Source: Trebonia sp963795335
GTDB lineage: Bacteria > Actinomycetota > Actinomycetes > Streptosporangiales > Streptosporangiaceae
Assembly: GCA_963795335.1 (NCBI GenBank)
Contig: CAWCHI010000009.1
Location: 119,542 to 183,541 of the forward strand
DNA length: 64,000 nt
Direction of reading: 5' to 3'
Shown: in pieces, positions 16,759 to 24,575 of the stretch
How the letters are laid out: each line of letters begins with the position of its first letter
Position numbering within the stretch: the stretch's first letter is position 1
Made by a program: the position numbers and the translations under genes
The notes under the pieces: generated by a model
The model's input: the letters and a program-made list of their open reading frames with translations, nothing else
What the model was told of the DNA's origin: nothing
The model's database searches: none

Positions 16759-17511
16759 ATGACCGGCGGACTGGAAGCGGCGCTCATCACCGCCGCGGGC
16801 GTTGCGGCTGGCGTCGTGGGGACGGCAGGTGGCATCACCTCGCTGGTGTCCTACCCGGCCCTGCTTGCGGCTGGCGTGCCCGCGTTCGCCGCCAACGTGG
16901 CCAACAACGTGGCCCTGGCCGGGTGCTGGCCCGGCTCCGCCCTGGCCTCGCGGCCCGAGCTCGGGGGCCGCGGACGCTGGCTGGGACACTGGGGCGGGGT
17001 GGCGGCGGCCGGGGGGCTCGGGGGATCGGTCCTGCTGCTGTCGACCCCGTCGCAGGAGTTCCAGCGGATCGTCCCGTTCCTGGTGGCGACCGGGTCCGTC
17101 GCGCTGCTGGCTCAGCCCTGGATCTCAGCCCGGTGGGGTCACCGTGACGGCGAAGGCGGCCCGGTCCTGCTGGCGGGGCTGCTGGCGGTGTCGGTGTACA
17201 ACGGCTACTTCGGGGCCGGGTCGGGCGTGATGACGCTCGCCCTGGTCCTGATGACCGTCGAGGACCATTCCGCCCGGGCCAACGCGCTGAAGAACATGCT
17301 GATCGGCGCCGCCTCCGTCATGTCGGCGGTGGTCTTCACCTTGTTCGGCCCGGTCGACTGGCGGGCGGTCGCCCCGCTCAGCCTCGGGATGCTCGCGGGC
17401 GGTGCGATCGGGCCACGCCTGGCCCGGCGCCTCCCGCCGGCGCTGCTGCGCTGGCTGGCCGCGCTGCTGGGCCTGGGACTGGCGGCCCGGCTGGGGCTGG
17501 CGGCGTTCTGA
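16759..17511 (+). CDS. TauE/SafE family permease
   Basis: The 250-residue protein has about eight hydrophobic segments and the family features GVVGTAGGITSLVSYPALL near the start and YNGYFGAGSGVMTL near residue 155, each marking one half of the inverted repeat structure. TauE/SafE proteins export sulfite, sulfoacetate or related organic anions. It is divergent from a MocR regulator, and taurine-linked MocR regulators are known, so export of a sulfonate breakdown product is a reasonable guess (inference). Confidence 0.8.
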   Translation: MTGGLEAALITAAGVAAGVVGTAGGITSLVSYPALLAAGVPAFAANVANNVALAGCWPGSALASRPELGGRGRWLGHWGGVAAAGGLGGSVLLLSTPSQEFQRIVPFLVATGSVALLAQPWISARWGHRDGEGGPVLLAGLLAVSVYNGYFGAGSGVMTLALVLMTVEDHSARANALKNMLIGAASVMSAVVFTLFGPVDWRAVAPLSLGMLAGGAIGPRLARRLPPALLRWLAALLGLGLAARLGLAAF

Positions 17512-17534
17512 GCGACGCGGCGGCCCGGCCGCGC

Positions 17535-18170
17535 TCAGCGCGGGTCGGGCTGGTCGCCGAGGGCGAGGGCGGCCGCGTCAGCCAGGAACTCGGCGCAGCG
17601 GGTGAAGGTTCCCGCGATGTTGTGGCCGGCCAGCCGCGACTGGTAGGCCTTGTAGCGGTTCAGTTCCCAGTGCTGGCCCGTCGGGGTGAACCCGTCGAGG
17701 CAGGGCTCGGGCAGCGCCCGCCAGGTCCAGCCGGCGCCGGCGTCACCGCTCGCCAGGGGCTGGATGAACGTGGCGGGCTCCGCCCCCCGGCCCAGCTGGT
17801 TGCGCACGTAGCGCAGGCCCGCGAGGGACTTCTCGGTCTTGTGCCGCTTGACGCCGTCGCTGGCCAGCGCGCGCTCGTAGGGCTCGGGGTGGTAGCGGAC
17901 GAGGGTCGCGTCCACCAGGGTCACCCACCACACCGTCTCGCCGACCGCGACCGCCAGGTGGGGGAGGTCCCAGCCGGTGGCGGCGGACAGGCGGCTGGTC
18001 GCTTCGGTCATCGCCGACACCGACCAGTCGATGGCAACGGCCGGCGCCGCCGCCACGCCCGCGTGCGCCCGGTTCCACGCCATCCGGCAGCGCGCCGAGC
18101 AGAACCGGGCATGCTCGCGGCCCGGGCTGAACTTCGTCCCGCACTGCGCGCACTCCCGGATCTCCGCCAT
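17535..18170 (-). CDS. Conserved hypothetical protein with N-terminal zinc ribbon
   Basis: The 211-residue protein starts with a four-cysteine motif, CAQCGTKFSPGREHARFCSARC, written here only as its key residues C8, C11, C25 and C29, likely binding zinc. The rest is a soluble alpha/beta region rich in Trp (WSVSAMTEATSRL, VGETVWWVTLVDATLV, DGVKRHKTEKSLAGLRYVRN). Proteins of this plan are frequent in actinobacteria but I know no function. The ATG at 18170 gives the complete ribbon. It is convergent with tauE and 24 bp away. Confidence 0.7.
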   Translation of the reverse strand: MAEIRECAQCGTKFSPGREHARFCSARCRMAWNRAHAGVAAAPAVAIDWSVSAMTEATSRLSAATGWDLPHLAVAVGETVWWVTLVDATLVRYHPEPYERALASDGVKRHKTEKSLAGLRYVRNQLGRGAEPATFIQPLASGDAGAGWTWRALPEPCLDGFTPTGQHWELNRYKAYQSRLAGHNIAGTFTRCAEFLADAAALALGDQPDPR

Positions 18171-18259
18171 CGCTTGATGGTAACGCCCCGGAACGGACGG
18201 CGACCGTCGTTACGGCCGCCCTGCGGTCACGGTCAGCCGGCTCTGGTGACGGTGACGGT

Positions 18260-18613
18260 ATGAACAGCCCCGCAATGATCCGCGTGCAACCGCTATCGGA
18301 GGTCAGGGCACGGCTGTCGGGCATCCTGGCCAGGTTCCGGCGCGAGGGCGCGGCGGCTGAACCCGTCGCTTTCGGGTCGCATCGCAAGCCAGAGGCGGTC
18401 CTAATACCATACGAGACCTACGAACGGTACGAGGCGCTCGCGCGGCAGCGCGAGCGCCTCGATGAAGTCCTTTCCGCCGCGCAGTCGGTGCAGGTCGAAC
18501 TACCGGGCCCTTTTACTGCCGAGCATGATCGGGAAGTATCGGCGTACGTTGACGGGGAGATAAGCGCCGCGGAGCTGTACCGCATGACCGTTACTCGGTA
18601 CCGGCAGGCATGA
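18260..18613 (+). CDS. Antitoxin: Phd/YefM-like N-terminus with VbhA-like tail
   Basis: The 117-residue protein begins like Phd/YefM antitoxins (IRVQPLSEVRARLSGILAR, then RKPEAVLIPYETYERYEAL), a DNA-binding and dimerising module. Its end, DREVSAYVDGEISAAELYRM, resembles the tail of VbhA-type Fic antitoxins. The stop TGA overlaps the ATG of the ancestral Fic gene (ATGA at 18610). It should bind its own promoter and restrain the Fic enzyme. Codons include more A/T-ending forms (CTATCG, CTAATACCATAC) than its neighbours, a sign of horizontal transfer. Confidence 0.72.
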   Translation: MNSPAMIRVQPLSEVRARLSGILARFRREGAAAEPVAFGSHRKPEAVLIPYETYERYEALARQRERLDEVLSAAQSVQVELPGPFTAEHDREVSAYVDGEISAAELYRMTVTRYRQA

Positions 18614-19187
18614 ATGCCGGGGACCCGTAGGCCGACCCAGTGACGGGAGTGCTGCATAACAAGCTCGGGGTGAAAACGGCTGGAGACCCGGCGAACGCCG
18701 AGCGCGATATTACGCATGCCGCGCTGATCTGGCTGGCCGAGTCCCCCGTCCTGGCCAGCTACGACCTGAGTCACCGGTGCGCCATCCACTACAGGATCTT
18801 CGGTGAAATCTATGAATGGGCCGGGCAGCTGAGAACCGTCGCCATCGCGAAAGGAAGCTGGTTCTGCCTGCCGCAGTACATCGAATCCGCAGCGGCGGAC
18901 ATCTTCCGTTCGTTGCACGGCGAGGGTCTGCTGCGCGGACTTTCCCGAGACGCGTTTACGGAACGGCTGACTTATTACTTTGGTGAAGTCAACGCCGTCC
19001 ATCCATTCCGCGAAGGCAACGGCCGGGCACAGCGAGCCTTTTTCGGGCAACTCGCCCGGGAGGCCGCTTTAGCCTCGATTGGCAGCACCTCAACGCCGAG
19101 CGCAACATCATGGCCTCCGCCGCCATCATGGGCGGAGACCCGGCACCGATGCTGCAGATGCTGAGCGAGCTCGTGCGGGAACTTTAG
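18610..19187 (+). pseudogene. Fic-domain toxin with a nonsense codon and a late frameshift
   Basis: The Fic core is complete: HPFREGNGRAQR (motif HPFxEGNGRxxR of AMP-transferring Fic proteins) near codon 136, and IFGEIYEWAGQLRTV before it. Two lesions are visible. Codon 7 is TAG where relatives have Tyr (a DPY-type start), so the natural ATG at 18610 gives a 6-residue peptide; a GTG at 18640 could restart. At about 19066 one base is missing: the other frame continues FSLDWQHLNAERNIMASAAI to a stop at 19187. A restarted product would keep the Fic motif but end in an unrelated tail. Confidence 0.72.
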
Positions 19188-19212
19188 GGCACGGTCCGAC
19201 GGTCTCAGTGGC

Positions 19213-19988
19213 TCAGCGGGCCATGTAGCCGCCGTCGATGTACAGTTCCGAGCCGGTCACGAAGGTGGCGTCGTCGCTGGCGAGGTAGGCCACGCCCGCC
19301 GCGACCTCCTCGGGGCGCCCGAGGCGCCCCATCGGGGTGACGTCGAGGATCGCCTGGAACAGCTGGGCTGACCCGGGCTGGTCGCGGACCCCGGCCGGGC
19401 GCAGCAGCGGGGTGTCGATGAAGCCGGGGTGGACCGAGTTGACCCGGATCCCCTGGGTCGCCCAGTGCAAGGCGGCGGTCTTGGTCAGGATGCGGACCGC
19501 GCCCTTGGCCGCATGATAGGCCGGGGACGAGCCGAACCCGCCGCTGGCGCCGTAGATCGAGCTGATGTTGATCACCGACGCATGGCCCGATTCGCAGCAG
19601 GGCGGGCGCGGCGTGCTTCAGCCCGAGGAACACCCCGGTCTGCAAGATGGCGATGCTGCGGTTCCAGCTTTCCAGCGTGACTTCCTCCAGCGGGGCCGGC
19701 CTCGCCGGTCACGCCGGCGTTGTTGACGAGGATGTCGAGCCCGCCGAACTGCGCGACGGTGACCGCCACCGCCTGCTGCCAGTCCTGCTCCGAGGTGACT
19801 TCCAGGTGCTGGTAGGCCGCGCGGTGGCCGGCCGCGGTGAGTTCGGCCGCGACCTCCTTGCCGCCCTGGTCGTTGACGTCGGTGACCATCACGGCGGCGC
19901 CCTCAGCCGCCAGGCGCTCCGCCGTCGCCTGGCCGATGCCGCTGGCCGCCCCGGAGATCAGGGCGACTCTGCCCGTCAGACGCTCCAT
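19213..19988 (-). pseudogene. SDR family oxidoreductase broken by two frameshifts
   Basis: Three frames together make a normal 257-residue short-chain dehydrogenase. The first gives GAASGIGQATAERLA (NAD(P) site) and DILVNNAGVTGEAGP. The second gives EEVTLESWNRSIAILQTGVF and ends near 19590. The third gives INISSIYGASGG, the YHAAK active-site motif, and VTGSELYIDGGYMAR. The shifts lie near 19695 and 19595. The start ATG at 19988 follows GAGAGGGG. Family and cofactor are clear; substrate is not. Divergent to an alcohol dehydrogenase at 20164. Confidence 0.72.
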
Positions 19989-20163
19989 GCGGGTACCCCT
20001 CTCGTTGCCGGTCGCTCGGTAGCAGCGTGCGGCCATTGGCCCGATTTGTAAACCACCGCCGGATACGCGGTGGCCTGGTCCGCCCGGCCCGCCGGGCGAA
20101 TCCGGCCGGCGTGATGTGGCCCGATGCGTTGCGCGATCCTCAACCGCGCGTCAAGGTGATCAC

Positions 20164-21198
20164 ATGCGCGCTCTGCAACTAACTGGTCCTGGTCGCATCG
20201 AGTTGCGGGACGTCCCCGTCCCCGAGCCAGGCCCGACCGAGGTGCTGGTCAAGGTGGCCGGGGCCGGACTGTGCCACTCCGACCTGCACGTGCTGCACAG
20301 CCCGGCGGTCCGGTTCACCCTGCCGATGACGCTCGGGCATGAGACGGCCGGCACCGTCGCCGCACTCGGCGGGCAGGTCAGCGGCCTGGCCGAGGGTGAC
20401 CCGGTGCTGGTCTACCTGGTCTGGGCGTGCGGGCGCTGCACCCCGTGCGTGGAGGGGCGGGACAACACCTGCGAGCGGGCCTGCCGCCGCGGCACCCCGC
20501 CCTGCCCCGGCCTCGGACCGGATGGCGGCATGGCCGAGTACATCAAGGTCGACGCCCGGTTCTGCGAGCCCCTGGGGTCACTCGACCCGGTGACCGCGGG
20601 CCCGCTGGCCGACGCCGGCCTGACCTCGATGCACGCCATCAACGGGGCCCGGCACCGGCTCGTCCCGGGCGCCACCGCTCTCCTCATCGGAGTTGGCGGG
20701 CTGGGCCACATGGGGCTCCAGCTGCTGCGGGAGACGACGGCGGCCCGGATCATCGTGGTCGACACCAACGAGGACAAGCTGAGCTGGGCGCTCGACAACG
20801 GGGCGGACGTGGCGGTCGGCGCGGGTGACTCGGCCGTCCCGGAGATACTCGCCCTGACCGACGACTTCGGCGTGAACGCGTCGTTCGACTTCGTCGGCAG
20901 TCAGCCCACCCTCGAACTGGCCAGCCGGGTGATCGCCCCGGACGGGGCGCTGCGGGTCGTCGGCATCGGCGGCGGCTCGATCCCTTACGGGGCCGCGGGC
21001 ACCAGCGTGCTGCCCTGGGGGGTCGACCTGCGGCACTCCTACGGCGGTGCCCGGGCCGATCAGCGGCAGGTGATCGAGCTGGCCCGGCAGGGCAAGATCA
21101 CCGTCGAGGCGACCCCGTACCCGCTGGCGGACGGCCTGCGGGCGTTCGAGGACCTCGAAGCGGGCAAGCTCATGGGGCGGGCCATCCTGGTGCCGTGA
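20164..21198 (+). CDS. Zinc-dependent alcohol dehydrogenase (MDR superfamily)
   Basis: The 344-residue protein has the zinc ADH pattern: catalytic Cys in GLCHSDLH (residue about 37), GHETAGTV, and the structural-zinc loop with cysteines in WACGRCTPCVEGRDNTCERAC. The nucleotide-binding motif is GVGGLGHMGLQLL. It oxidises a primary or secondary alcohol with NAD(P). The ATG at 20164 follows AAGGTGATC. It is divergent from the broken SDR gene; ADH and SDR pairs often serve successive oxidation steps, but no substrate is indicated. Confidence 0.85.
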   Translation: MRALQLTGPGRIELRDVPVPEPGPTEVLVKVAGAGLCHSDLHVLHSPAVRFTLPMTLGHETAGTVAALGGQVSGLAEGDPVLVYLVWACGRCTPCVEGRDNTCERACRRGTPPCPGLGPDGGMAEYIKVDARFCEPLGSLDPVTAGPLADAGLTSMHAINGARHRLVPGATALLIGVGGLGHMGLQLLRETTAARIIVVDTNEDKLSWALDNGADVAVGAGDSAVPEILALTDDFGVNASFDFVGSQPTLELASRVIAPDGALRVVGIGGGSIPYGAAGTSVLPWGVDLRHSYGGARADQRQVIELARQGKITVEATPYPLADGLRAFEDLEAGKLMGRAILVP

Positions 21199-21217
21199 GC
21201 CAGGCCGGCTGCGCCCG

Positions 21218-22048
21218 TCAGTGCCCGGGGCCGGCCGTGGCGTGCGCGCCGGCGAACGACCACACCGCCTCGATCAGCGCGTCCGGGGTCTCGATCTGCG
21301 GCATGTGGCCGCTCTTGGCCAGCAGCCGGAACCCGGCCCCGGGGATCGCGGCAGCGAAGGCCCGCCCGAACTCAGGGTCGCCGATCCGGTCGGCCTCGCC
21401 CCAGACGACCAGGGCGGGGGCGCGCACCCCGGCCAGCCGGGGGGCCAGGGTCGGGTCGCCCATGGTGTCGCCGGCGTAGACCGCCAGGGTGGCCTGGTTA
21501 GCGGCCATGGCGGCCCGCGCCTGCGGCGGCAGCGCGGCCGGGTCGACACCGAACTTAGCCGGGTCGTAGTACGCGCGCTGGGCCAGCTCGGCCGGGGTGA
21601 GCCCGACCGGGACCGGGTGGCCGGGAACCTCGATGCCGACCGCGTCGACCAGCACGTAGCCGCTGACCCGGTCCGAGCCGCGGGCGGCGAGCTCGGCCGC
21701 GATCCAGCCGCCGATGGAGTTACCGACGACGGTCACGTCGCGCAGGTCGAGGTCCTCCAGCAGCCGGGCGTAGACCGCGGCCAGGCCGGAGGGCGAGGCG
21801 AGGGGATCCGGCCGCGGGGTGCCGTTGAAGCCAGGGTGCACCGGCGTGATGACGCGGGCGGGCCGGGCCGCGGCCAGCCGGTCGGCCCACCTCTCCACGG
21901 TGGCCGGGCCCCCGCCCCCGTGCAGCAGCAGGACGGGATGCCCGGTTCCGCGCTCGGTCACCGCGAGCTCGACGGGGCCGATCCCGTCGACGGTCAGCGT
22001 GCGGGTGCTGGAGAGGGTCATGGCGGATGTCCCTGAGTTCGTCGTCAT
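21218..22048 (-). CDS. Alpha/beta hydrolase (proline iminopeptidase/haloperoxidase-like)
   Basis: This 276-residue protein carries the alpha/beta hydrolase marks LLLHGGGG (oxyanion region, about residue 42), VVGNSIGGW (nucleophile Ser, about 112), ALVVWGEADRI (catalytic Asp) and KSGHMPQIE (catalytic His). It is a soluble esterase or C-C hydrolase of unknown substrate. It lies downstream of a marR gene in the same direction, with a 52-bp gap filled by AAGCTTA repeats, so it is probably the MarR target. Confidence 0.82.
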   Translation of the reverse strand: MTTNSGTSAMTLSSTRTLTVDGIGPVELAVTERGTGHPVLLLHGGGGPATVERWADRLAAARPARVITPVHPGFNGTPRPDPLASPSGLAAVYARLLEDLDLRDVTVVGNSIGGWIAAELAARGSDRVSGYVLVDAVGIEVPGHPVPVGLTPAELAQRAYYDPAKFGVDPAALPPQARAAMAANQATLAVYAGDTMGDPTLAPRLAGVRAPALVVWGEADRIGDPEFGRAFAAAIPGAGFRLLAKSGHMPQIETPDALIEAVWSFAGAHATAGPGH

Positions 22049-22067
22049 GACCGCAAGCTTAGGTCAG

Positions 22068-22089
22068 TAAGCTTATCTAAGCAAGCTTA
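22068..22089. promoter_or_regulatory. MarR operator before the hydrolase gene
   Basis: TAAGCTT (22068) is inverted to AAGCTTA (22083) with an 8-nt spacer, and a third AAGCTTA half-site lies at 22055. It lies 20-40 bp before the hydrolase start. AT-rich against a GC-rich background. Confidence 0.55.
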
Positions 22090-22100
22090 TATAATGCTGG

Positions 22101-22523
22101 TCAGCCGTCATCGGTGGCCGCCTTGACGAGGAGCGCGTAGAGACTGCTGAGCTCGGCCTGGCTGAGGCGCCCGAGCGTCTCCTGAAGCACCGCGTCGGCC
22201 ACGTCCGACCCCTGCTGGCGCAGGTCCTGGCCGGCCGGCGTGAGCTGGTGGCGGACCGCCCGGCCGGGACCCCCGACCCGCTTCAGGAGCCCGCGGTCGA
22301 TCATCCGGCCCGCCATCGCGCCCATCGACTGGTCAGTCTGGAACGTCAGCTCGGCCAGCCGGTGCAGCGAAGCGTCCGGGTTGGCATCCAGGTGGCGGAG
22401 CACGTCCCACTGCGGCAGGGACAGGCCGATCGCCATGAGTGCGGTGTTGGCCGCCCGGTGATGGCGCCACTGCAGGCGCTTGACCGCGAGACCGACGTCC
22501 TGCAGGGTGAGGTCGCCCGCCAT
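22101..22523 (-). CDS. MarR family regulator
   Basis: The 140-residue protein has the MarR winged-helix layout: LSLPQWDVLRHLDANPDAS, the recognition helix near HRLAELTFQTDQSMGAM, a wing (RGLLKRVGGPGRAVRHQLT) and C-terminal dimer helices. It likely senses a small organic ligand and represses itself and the hydrolase, since similar AT-rich palindromes precede both genes (22068 and 22539). The ATG at 22523 is preceded on the minus strand by AAGGAGG. Confidence 0.85.
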   Translation of the reverse strand: MAGDLTLQDVGLAVKRLQWRHHRAANTALMAIGLSLPQWDVLRHLDANPDASLHRLAELTFQTDQSMGAMAGRMIDRGLLKRVGGPGRAVRHQLTPAGQDLRQQGSDVADAVLQETLGRLSQAELSSLYALLVKAATDDG

Positions 22524-22538
22524 GGCCGCCGCCTCCTT

Positions 22539-22568
22539 AGTAAGTTTGCTTGTATAAGCAATCTTACT
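22539..22568. promoter_or_regulatory. 30-bp palindrome before marR (autoregulatory site)
   Basis: The core TTGCTTGTATAAGCAA (22546-22561) is a perfect 6-bp-arm palindrome and the outer arms AGTAAG/CTTACT extend it to 30 bp with 13 of 15 pairs matched. It overlaps the likely marR promoter. Confidence 0.6.
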
Positions 22569-22619
22569 GGGCGGCGGCCCGCGGGCGGGTGCGGGCGCTG
22601 GCCGCCCGGTCGCGCCGGG

Positions 22620-22925
22620 TCAGGCCGACTTGCGGGTGGTCAGCCGGATCTTGGCGTTCGGGTGCTTCCGCCAGGAGTCCGCGCCGGCCAGGGCGGCCGT
22701 CCTGGCCTGCTCCCACTTGAGCCGGGCGAGCTGGTCGGGCGGGGTGTCAAGCTCTTTGACCCACGCCTTGGTGGCGACGACCACGTGGGTCACCACGACG
22801 GCCGCACCCGACAGCGCCAGCAGTGCGCCCACTCCGGCCAGCACACCGCCGACCAGCAGCGGGCCGGAACTCAGCTGGGGCCAGCTCGCGGCCGAAGGGC
22901 CGTCCGCCGCGTTCTTACTCGCCAT
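22620..22925 (-). CDS. Small single-span membrane protein
   Basis: This 101-residue protein has a polar N-terminus, a hydrophobic region at about 22-50 (LLVGGVLAGVGALLALSGAA then VVVTHVVVATKAW) and a basic, soluble C-terminus. The ATG at 22925 follows GGAGGAGA on the minus strand, a strong ribosome-binding site. No family recognised; the pattern resembles unnamed actinobacterial phage-shock-like or holin-like small proteins, but nothing proves this. Confidence 0.6.
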   Translation of the reverse strand: MASKNAADGPSAASWPQLSSGPLLVGGVLAGVGALLALSGAAVVVTHVVVATKAWVKELDTPPDQLARLKWEQARTAALAGADSWRKHPNAKIRLTTRKSA

Positions 22926-23076
22926 GAGATTCTCCTCCGATGACCATACGTCGCACTGGAGATGTCCAGAGTTGCCGGCGGGGAAACACGTGCGGGCCCG
23001 CCCTTTCCCCTCGCCCGGCCGGAACCACCCGGCGCGGGCGACGCGCCGGGCGGGAGGGGGACGGCGCCCCGTCCTC

Positions 23077-24216
23077 CTAGCGGCCTGCGGCGCGGCGGGC
23101 CCGCACCGAGACGGCCAGCGTCTCCAGCGCGGACGCGGTCATCTCGATGTCCATGCAGGCGTCGGTGACCGACTGCCCGTAGGTCAGCGTCGCCGGGTTC
23201 CCCGGGTTCTGCCGCCCGGCCACCAGGAAGCTCTCCAGCATCACGCCCATCAGGCCGCGCTGGCCGCCGGCCACCTGCCCGGCCAGCGACTCCGCCACCG
23301 GGACCTGGCGGGTGTGGTCCTTGCCGCTGTTGCCGTGGCTGGCGTCGACCATGATGCGGCGCGGCAGCCCGGCCGCGCCGATCAGCTCGAGGGCCGCCGT
23401 CACGTGCGAGGCGGAGTAGTTGGGCCCGCTGCGGCCGCCGCGCAAGATCACGTGCGTGTCCGGGTTCCCGCTGGTGCTGACCAGCGCGCCCGCCCCGGCG
23501 GTGGTCACGCTGAAGAAGGTGTGGCCGACGGCCGAGGCCCGGCAGGCATCCACCGCCACCTGCACATCACCATCGGTCCCGTTCTTGAACCCCACCGGCA
23601 TCGACAACCCCGACGCCAGCTGCCGGTGCACCTGGCTCTCCGTCGTCCGCGCCCCGATCGCCCCCCACGTCACCGTGTCCGCAATGTACTGCGGCGTAAT
23701 CGGGTCCAGCCACTCACACCCCACCGGCATCCCCGACCCCACAATGTCCAGCAGCAGCCGCCGCGCCGTCCGCAGCCCCCGGTGCACATCAAACGACCCA
23801 TCCATCCCCGGGTCGTTAATCAGCCCCTTCCACCCCGTCACCGTCCGCGGCTTCTCGAAATACACCCGCATCACCACCAGCAGCTCATCCCCGAACCGCT
23901 CCCGCAACTCACCCAGCCGCCCCGCATACTCCAGCGCCGCCACCGGATCATGCACCGAACACGGCCCCGTCACCACCAGCAACCGGTCATCAGCGCCATC
24001 GAGCACCGCGCTCACCGCGTCCCGGGTGCGCTCGACGAGCACCGCCCCGTCGTCGTCCAGCGGCAGCTCGTCCAGCAGGGCGGCGGGCGACAGCAGCGGC
24101 TGGTAGCCGAGGATCCGGGTATCGGTCAGCACGATGCCGCCCGCCGCGCCGCGTCCCGCGCGGCGCGGCCGCGCGGTCGCCTTGGATTCAGTGGCCAATT
24201 TAGCTGTCGGTCCCAT
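23077..24216 (-). CDS. aroG: 3-deoxy-7-phosphoheptulonate (DAHP) synthase, class I
   Basis: The 379-residue protein has all class I (AroFGH) marks: VVTGPCSVHDP near residue 75, MRVYFEKPRTVTGWKGLIND, GCEWLDPITPQY, GARTTESQVHRQLASGLSMP, FKNGTDG, ILRGGRSGPNY and DASHGNSGKDH. It condenses phosphoenolpyruvate with erythrose 4-phosphate, the first step of the shikimate pathway. Many actinobacteria use only the class II enzyme, so this may be a second isozyme. ATG at 24216 is chosen by length. The middle third has different codon use from the ends (see findings). Next to it on the other strand is a secreted protein; no other aro gene is in the window. Confidence 0.9.
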   Translation of the reverse strand: MGPTAKLATESKATARPRRAGRGAAGGIVLTDTRILGYQPLLSPAALLDELPLDDDGAVLVERTRDAVSAVLDGADDRLLVVTGPCSVHDPVAALEYAGRLGELRERFGDELLVVMRVYFEKPRTVTGWKGLINDPGMDGSFDVHRGLRTARRLLLDIVGSGMPVGCEWLDPITPQYIADTVTWGAIGARTTESQVHRQLASGLSMPVGFKNGTDGDVQVAVDACRASAVGHTFFSVTTAGAGALVSTSGNPDTHVILRGGRSGPNYSASHVTAALELIGAAGLPRRIMVDASHGNSGKDHTRQVPVAESLAGQVAGGQRGLMGVMLESFLVAGRQNPGNPATLTYGQSVTDACMDIEMTASALETLAVSVRARRAAGR

Positions 24217-24575
24217 CGCGTGTGTCGCGGCGCACACGCCCCCGCGCACCGGCTGGGGCGCCTCGTTTACCTTCCGCAGCTTAGGGCATCAGCGAAAAAC
24301 TACGCCCGGGAACGGCTGACCGGCAGCGCTGCGCGCCGGAGCCGGCCCGTCGGCCTGCCGCCAGAAACTTTTTCAGAACTTCTAAAGACCGACCGGGCGG
24401 CTGGACGGCCGCCGCGGCCCGGCCGGGGTTGTCTTTCGCCGCAAACCGGTCGCCGGGGCACGGTTTAGGCACGGTATAGTTGCCCGCGATCGAGTCAAGA
24501 CCGGGCACTCGGGGCGTCAGCCGCGGGTGCATCGCGCTGGACGGAATTCTCATCGTGCAACATCGTGACGTGACC

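Noticed and set aside
22630..24468. 612-codon plus-strand open frame
   Set aside because: Antisense to DAHP synthase; composition is Arg/His/Pro-rich as expected of a shadow.
24400..24575. Possible structured leader (c-di-AMP riboswitch) before the secreted lipoprotein
   Set aside because: Some GC-rich stems are present but the conserved riboswitch core sequences are not recognisable.
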